Positions 61,032-64,000 of a stretch of DNA of 64,000 nt are shown in pieces. The notes beneath the pieces were generated by a model. That model saw nothing but the letters and a program-made list of their open reading frames with translations, had not been told where the DNA came from and searched no databases. The position numbers and the translations under genes are program-made. The stretch is taken from the NCBI RefSeq assembly GCF_002355335.1, contig NZ_AP014946.1, positions 620,001 to 684,000 on the forward strand. Direction: 5' to 3'. Each line of letters opens with the position of its first letter. Position 1 is the stretch's first letter. Source of the DNA: Variibacter gotjawalensis. Its GTDB lineage: Bacteria; Pseudomonadota; Alphaproteobacteria; Rhizobiales; Xanthobacteraceae.

Positions 61032-61214
61032 CGCGAGTGAAACATTTCATTCGCCGAAGAATCGCGATGACATTTTCTTGCGCATAGCCCGCGTGCGTTT
61101 GACGCAACGAAGCTGTGGATTCTTCGATCGGCGCAAACTTTTGCTAACTCCTGTGGATGCCTACTGCACGCGATCGTGGGGCGCGATTCAAAAACAATAA
61201 GATCGGTGAGGCTG

Positions 61215-61565
61215 ATGGAGCATTTTGATTTGAACATCGTGCCGGATCGTGAGCGATGGGCGGTCGTCTCACAGAACGGTGCTGATGGTCCTTACGCAAC
61301 GCTCGACGAAGCGCTCGACATCGCGATCGAAGCCGCGCGCGTCCTCCAAGCGGCAGGTCACACGACCGCGATCCACATGACGCATCGCGACGGAAATTTG
61401 AAGGTTCAGTTCGAGCCGAACTCGGGCGAGGCAGATGCCGACCAACGCTCGCTTCCGATCATCACGCAGTCGAGCCTTGTGCCTGAGCTCGCGGGCGAGC
61501 CGATCGACACGACGCGGCGCATGCCGCACAAACGCATCTCGCTGGTGAAGGAGGAGACGCCCTAG
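61215..61565 (+). CDS. Small conserved protein, DUF2188-like
   Basis: 116 residues from ATG 61215 (MEHFDLNIVPDRERWAVVSQ) with GTGAGG upstream; the frame is open to 61176. The N-terminal half (about 1-70) has the short pattern ERWAVVSQNGADGPYATLDEALDIAIEAARVLQAAG and a strand IHMTHRDGNLKVQFE, like DUF2188-type small domains. The C-terminal half is polar. Function unknown. It ends three bases before the stop of the convergent tldD. Confidence 0.75.
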   Translation: MEHFDLNIVPDRERWAVVSQNGADGPYATLDEALDIAIEAARVLQAAGHTTAIHMTHRDGNLKVQFEPNSGEADADQRSLPIITQSSLVPELAGEPIDTTRRMPHKRISLVKEETP

Positions 61566-61568
61566 GCG

Positions 61569-62987
61569 TCAGCCGGTGCCGCCGACAGTGATCTGATCCA
61601 TGCGCAGTGTCGGTTGGCCAACGCCGACCGGCACGCCCTGGCCGTTCTTGCCGCATGTCCCGATACCATGGTCGAGCGCAAGGTCGTTGCCGATCATGCT
61701 GATCCGATTGAGGTCGGTCGGGCCGTTGCCGATCAGCATGGCGCCCTTCACGGGCGCGCCGAGCTTGCCGTTCTCGATCAGATACGCCTCGGTGCACTGG
61801 AACACGTATTTGCCGGACGTGATGTCCACCTGCCCACCGCCGAAACTCGCGCAGTAAATGCCCTTGTTGACCGACGCCAGGATTTCGCCCGGGTCGCGTG
61901 TGCCGGCGAGCATGTAGGTGTTCGTCATGCGCGGCATCGGCACGTGGGCGTGGCTTTCGCGCCGGCCGTTGCCGGTCGGCTTCATGCCCATCAAGCGCGC
62001 ATTTTGCCGGTCCTGCATATAGCCGACCAGAATGCCGTCTTCGATCAGCACCGTGCGGTTGGTCGGCGTGCCCTCGTCGTCGATCGACAGCGAGCCACGT
62101 CGGCTCTGGATCGTGCCGTCGTCAACCACGGTCACGCCCTTGGCGGCGACCTGCTGCCCCATCAGCCCCGCGAACGCCGAGGTTTTCTTGCGATTGAAGT
62201 CGCCCTCGAGACCATGGCCGACGGCTTCGTGCAGCATCACGCCGGGCCAGCCTGGCCCGAGCACGACATCCATTTCACCGGCCGGAGCCGATACGGATTC
62301 CAAATTCACCAACGCCTGACGCACTGCGTCGTCCGCAGCCGTCCGCCACGCATCGGTCGCGAGGAAGCGCGCAAAGCCTTCGCGTCCGCCATAGCCCTGG
62401 CTACCGGATTCCTGCCGATCACCCGCGCCGGCCACGACAGACACATTCACGCGCACCATCGGGCGCACATCGCGGTACGTCGATCCATCCGGACGGACGA
62501 TCTCGACCGCCTGCCAGGACGCGCCGAAGCTGATCGACGCTTGCTTGACGCGCGGGTCCTTCGCGCGAACGTAGGCGTCGATCTCCTGCAGCAATTTCAC
62601 TTTGACGTCGAAAGCCGGCTCGAGCAGCGGGTTCTCCTCGCCGTAAAGCCGTACGTTGGTCCGCGGCGGCGACTCCGCATAAGTGCCGGAATATCCGCTC
62701 TGCACCGCGCGCACCGCCTCGGCCGCGCGGCGCAATGCGGCTTCCGAGACATCCGAAGCATGCGCGTAACCGACGGCCTCGCCCTTCACGGCGCGCAGAC
62801 CGAAACCTTGCGCGGTGTCATAGGTCGCCTGCTTCAAGCGCCCGTTGTCGAACACCAGCGCTTCGGACTGCCGATATTCCAGGAAAAGTTCGCCATCGTC
62901 GGCGCCGGTCAGCCCGTCATGCAGAATGCGGTCGATCGCCGAGCGATCGAGGCCGGCGCGGTCGACGAGCGAAAGTGTATCGGTCAT
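61569..62987 (-). CDS. tldD: Metalloprotease TldD
   Basis: 472 residues, the usual length. The zinc motif HEAVGH (His253, Glu254, His258) lies in VMLHEAVGHGLEGD. The N-terminal domain includes LEYRQSEALVFDNGRLKQATYDTAQGFGLRAV, and the C-terminal NTYMLAGTRDPGEI and GGGQVDITSGKYVF are TldD landmarks. TldD acts with TldE (PmbA) in processing of peptides such as microcins and in CcdA degradation; no tldE is in this window. The ATG at 62987 begins the family N-terminus MTDTLSLVDRAGL. It is divergent from the hydrolase at 63059. Confidence 0.95.
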   Translation of the reverse strand: MTDTLSLVDRAGLDRSAIDRILHDGLTGADDGELFLEYRQSEALVFDNGRLKQATYDTAQGFGLRAVKGEAVGYAHASDVSEAALRRAAEAVRAVQSGYSGTYAESPPRTNVRLYGEENPLLEPAFDVKVKLLQEIDAYVRAKDPRVKQASISFGASWQAVEIVRPDGSTYRDVRPMVRVNVSVVAGAGDRQESGSQGYGGREGFARFLATDAWRTAADDAVRQALVNLESVSAPAGEMDVVLGPGWPGVMLHEAVGHGLEGDFNRKKTSAFAGLMGQQVAAKGVTVVDDGTIQSRRGSLSIDDEGTPTNRTVLIEDGILVGYMQDRQNARLMGMKPTGNGRRESHAHVPMPRMTNTYMLAGTRDPGEILASVNKGIYCASFGGGQVDITSGKYVFQCTEAYLIENGKLGAPVKGAMLIGNGPTDLNRISMIGNDLALDHGIGTCGKNGQGVPVGVGQPTLRMDQITVGGTG

Positions 62988-63058
62988 GCGTTCCAATCCG
63001 TAGCGTTCGCCCCATACATAGGCTAGCACAACCCAAACCGCGAGAGCCGAGACCTGAC

Positions 63059-63937
63059 TTGACCGAACCCGTTGCCGGAGCACCCGAAATCACCGCCGCC
63101 GCCTATGTCGGCGCGATCGCCGCCAGAGCCGAACGGATCGAGACGCCGTGCGGCGACGGCACGATGGTGTTCCGCCGCTGGGGCTCGGGCCCGCCGGTCC
63201 TGCTGCTGCACGGCGGCCACGGCGCGTGGTCGCATTGGGTGCGCAACATCCTGCCGCTCGCCAAGGAATTCACCGTCATCGCGGCCGACATGCCGGGCTA
63301 TGCGGATTCCGCCGACCTCCCCCGACCCCACTCACCGGAAGGGATGGCGAAAATCATCGCCGCGGGCATCCGCCAAATCCTCGGCGATGCGAAATTCTCC
63401 ATCGTCGGCTTTTCGTTCGGCGGCGCCATCGGCTGCAACGTCGCGGAGCAATGCGGCGACCAGGTCGAGCGTCTCGTCATCATCGGCAGCGGCGGGCTCG
63501 GCCTGCCGCGCCCCAAACTTGAAATGATGGCGAACTGGAAGAGGATGGACGACGTCGTCGATCGCCTCGAAGCGCATCGGAAGAATCTCGGCATCCTGAT
63601 GCTGCACGACAAGCGCAACATCGGCCCGCTCGCGCTCTATCTGCAGTCGACCAACACGGCGAAGACGCGCATCAACTCGCGCGCGATCTCCCTCACCGAC
63701 ACCGCGCGACGCGCGCTTGCCGGCGTCGTCGCGCCGATCAGCGGCATGTGGGGCATTCACGACGCAACCGCGCCGGAAGAAGGCGGCTACATCGACGCGC
63801 GTGCGGAACTGCTGCGCTCGTTCGATCCCGCCGCCGAGATCGTCCGCATCGACGCGGGCCACTGGGTGCAGTTCGAAGCGTCCGGCGAGTTCAACAAGCA
63901 GTTGATCGCGCTGCTCAAGACAAAGCGAAAGCGCTAG
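63059..63937 (+). CDS. Alpha/beta hydrolase
   Basis: 292 residues if read from TTG 63059; the frame is open further upstream to 62735, but that part overlaps tldD and has no similarity. Fold markers: VLLLHGGHGAWSHWVRNILPLAK (oxyanion loop), AADMPGYADSADLPRP, nucleophile Ser119 in GFSFGG, Asp in GIHDATAPEEG and His in DAGHWVQFE near 275. It belongs to the meta-cleavage / haloperoxidase-like hydrolase branch, with no signal peptide. The start is the least certain point, as no strong ribosome site is seen. Confidence 0.82.
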   Translation: MTEPVAGAPEITAAAYVGAIAARAERIETPCGDGTMVFRRWGSGPPVLLLHGGHGAWSHWVRNILPLAKEFTVIAADMPGYADSADLPRPHSPEGMAKIIAAGIRQILGDAKFSIVGFSFGGAIGCNVAEQCGDQVERLVIIGSGGLGLPRPKLEMMANWKRMDDVVDRLEAHRKNLGILMLHDKRNIGPLALYLQSTNTAKTRINSRAISLTDTARRALAGVVAPISGMWGIHDATAPEEGGYIDARAELLRSFDPAAEIVRIDAGHWVQFEASGEFNKQLIALLKTKRKR

Positions 63938-64000
63938 CGCTCAGCGCCGTCACCGAAATAGCGATCGAGAATGCGGCGATACACGGCCGTCAGCGTGATG
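63934..64000 (-). CDS. C-terminal end of an unidentified gene (cut by window edge)
   Basis: The minus strand is open from base 64000 and ends in TAG at 63934-63936, coding ITLTAVYRRILDRYFGD then GAER. The stop overlaps the stop of the convergent hydrolase, as with other convergent pairs here. Only 21 residues are visible, too few to name a family. Confidence 0.45.
   Translation of the reverse strand, partial: ITLTAVYRRILDRYFGDGAER

Noticed and set aside
62735-63058. A longer N-terminus for the hydrolase at 63059
   Set aside because: The extension overlaps tldD in antisense, is Arg-rich and lies before the start of the alpha/beta fold.

Overview
The window looks like a chromosomal segment of a high-GC alphaproteobacterium of the Hyphomicrobiales (Rhizobiales), probably near the Bradyrhizobium / Xanthobacteraceae group. 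The placement is inference. It rests on the very large NAD-dependent glutamate dehydrogenase, a DUF2125 protein, the block CnoX - LON-domain protein - Trm112 - UbiH-type hydroxylase, many Bug/TctC solute-binding proteins, and several families of intergenic palindromes. I saw no phage, insertion sequence, CRISPR array or rRNA gene. One tRNA (Gly-GCC) is present.

1-15.7 kb: a malonyl-CoA decarboxylase (cut by the window edge) diverges from a CaiB/BaiF CoA-transferase. A 2-hydroxyacid dehydrogenase, a membrane protein, an orphan ABC-type binding protein, a thiolase-like protein with its DUF35 zinc-ribbon partner, and a ParDE toxin-antitoxin pair follow. A six-gene minus-strand operon comes next: TPP-dependent E1 alpha and beta, a complete TRAP transporter (DctP, DctQ, DctM), then an acetolactate-synthase-like TPP enzyme. 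It reads as import and thiamine-dependent processing of an organic acid.

14.9-25.9 kb: an unrecognised protein built from two copies of one domain sits just ahead of a tightly overlapping molybdenum-hydroxylase operon of order FAD - large - FeS - large. An IlvD/Edd-type dehydratase, a TauD-type dioxygenase and another orphan Bug protein follow.

26-45.2 kb: mostly housekeeping. It holds a GAF-GGDEF protein with a PilZ-like tail, tRNA-Gly, a prolyl-tRNA editing deacylase, CnoX, a LON-domain protein, Trm112, a GST, a hydrolase, a ubiquinone-type hydroxylase, DUF2125, a ChaC-like cyclotransferase, a DCC-family protein, a DUF4166 reductase, an L,D-transpeptidase, HtpX, an RsmB-like rRNA methyltransferase, PurH and an MFS transporter.

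45.3-64 kb: the 1656-residue glutamate dehydrogenase, an AhpD-like protein and a secreted alpha/beta hydrolase, then a six-gene co-directional minus-strand cluster. In transcription order that cluster is TctC, TctB, TctA, an ACS-type MFS transporter, an alpha/beta hydrolase and an HpaB-family flavin monooxygenase, which suggests uptake and oxidation of an aromatic or related acid. Gamma-glutamyltransferase, a small conserved protein, TldD and another hydrolase close the window.

The intergenic spaces carry at least six different palindromic repeat families. Some promoters and 5' leaders carry perfect inverted repeats that look like operators or Shine-Dalgarno-sequestering hairpins.
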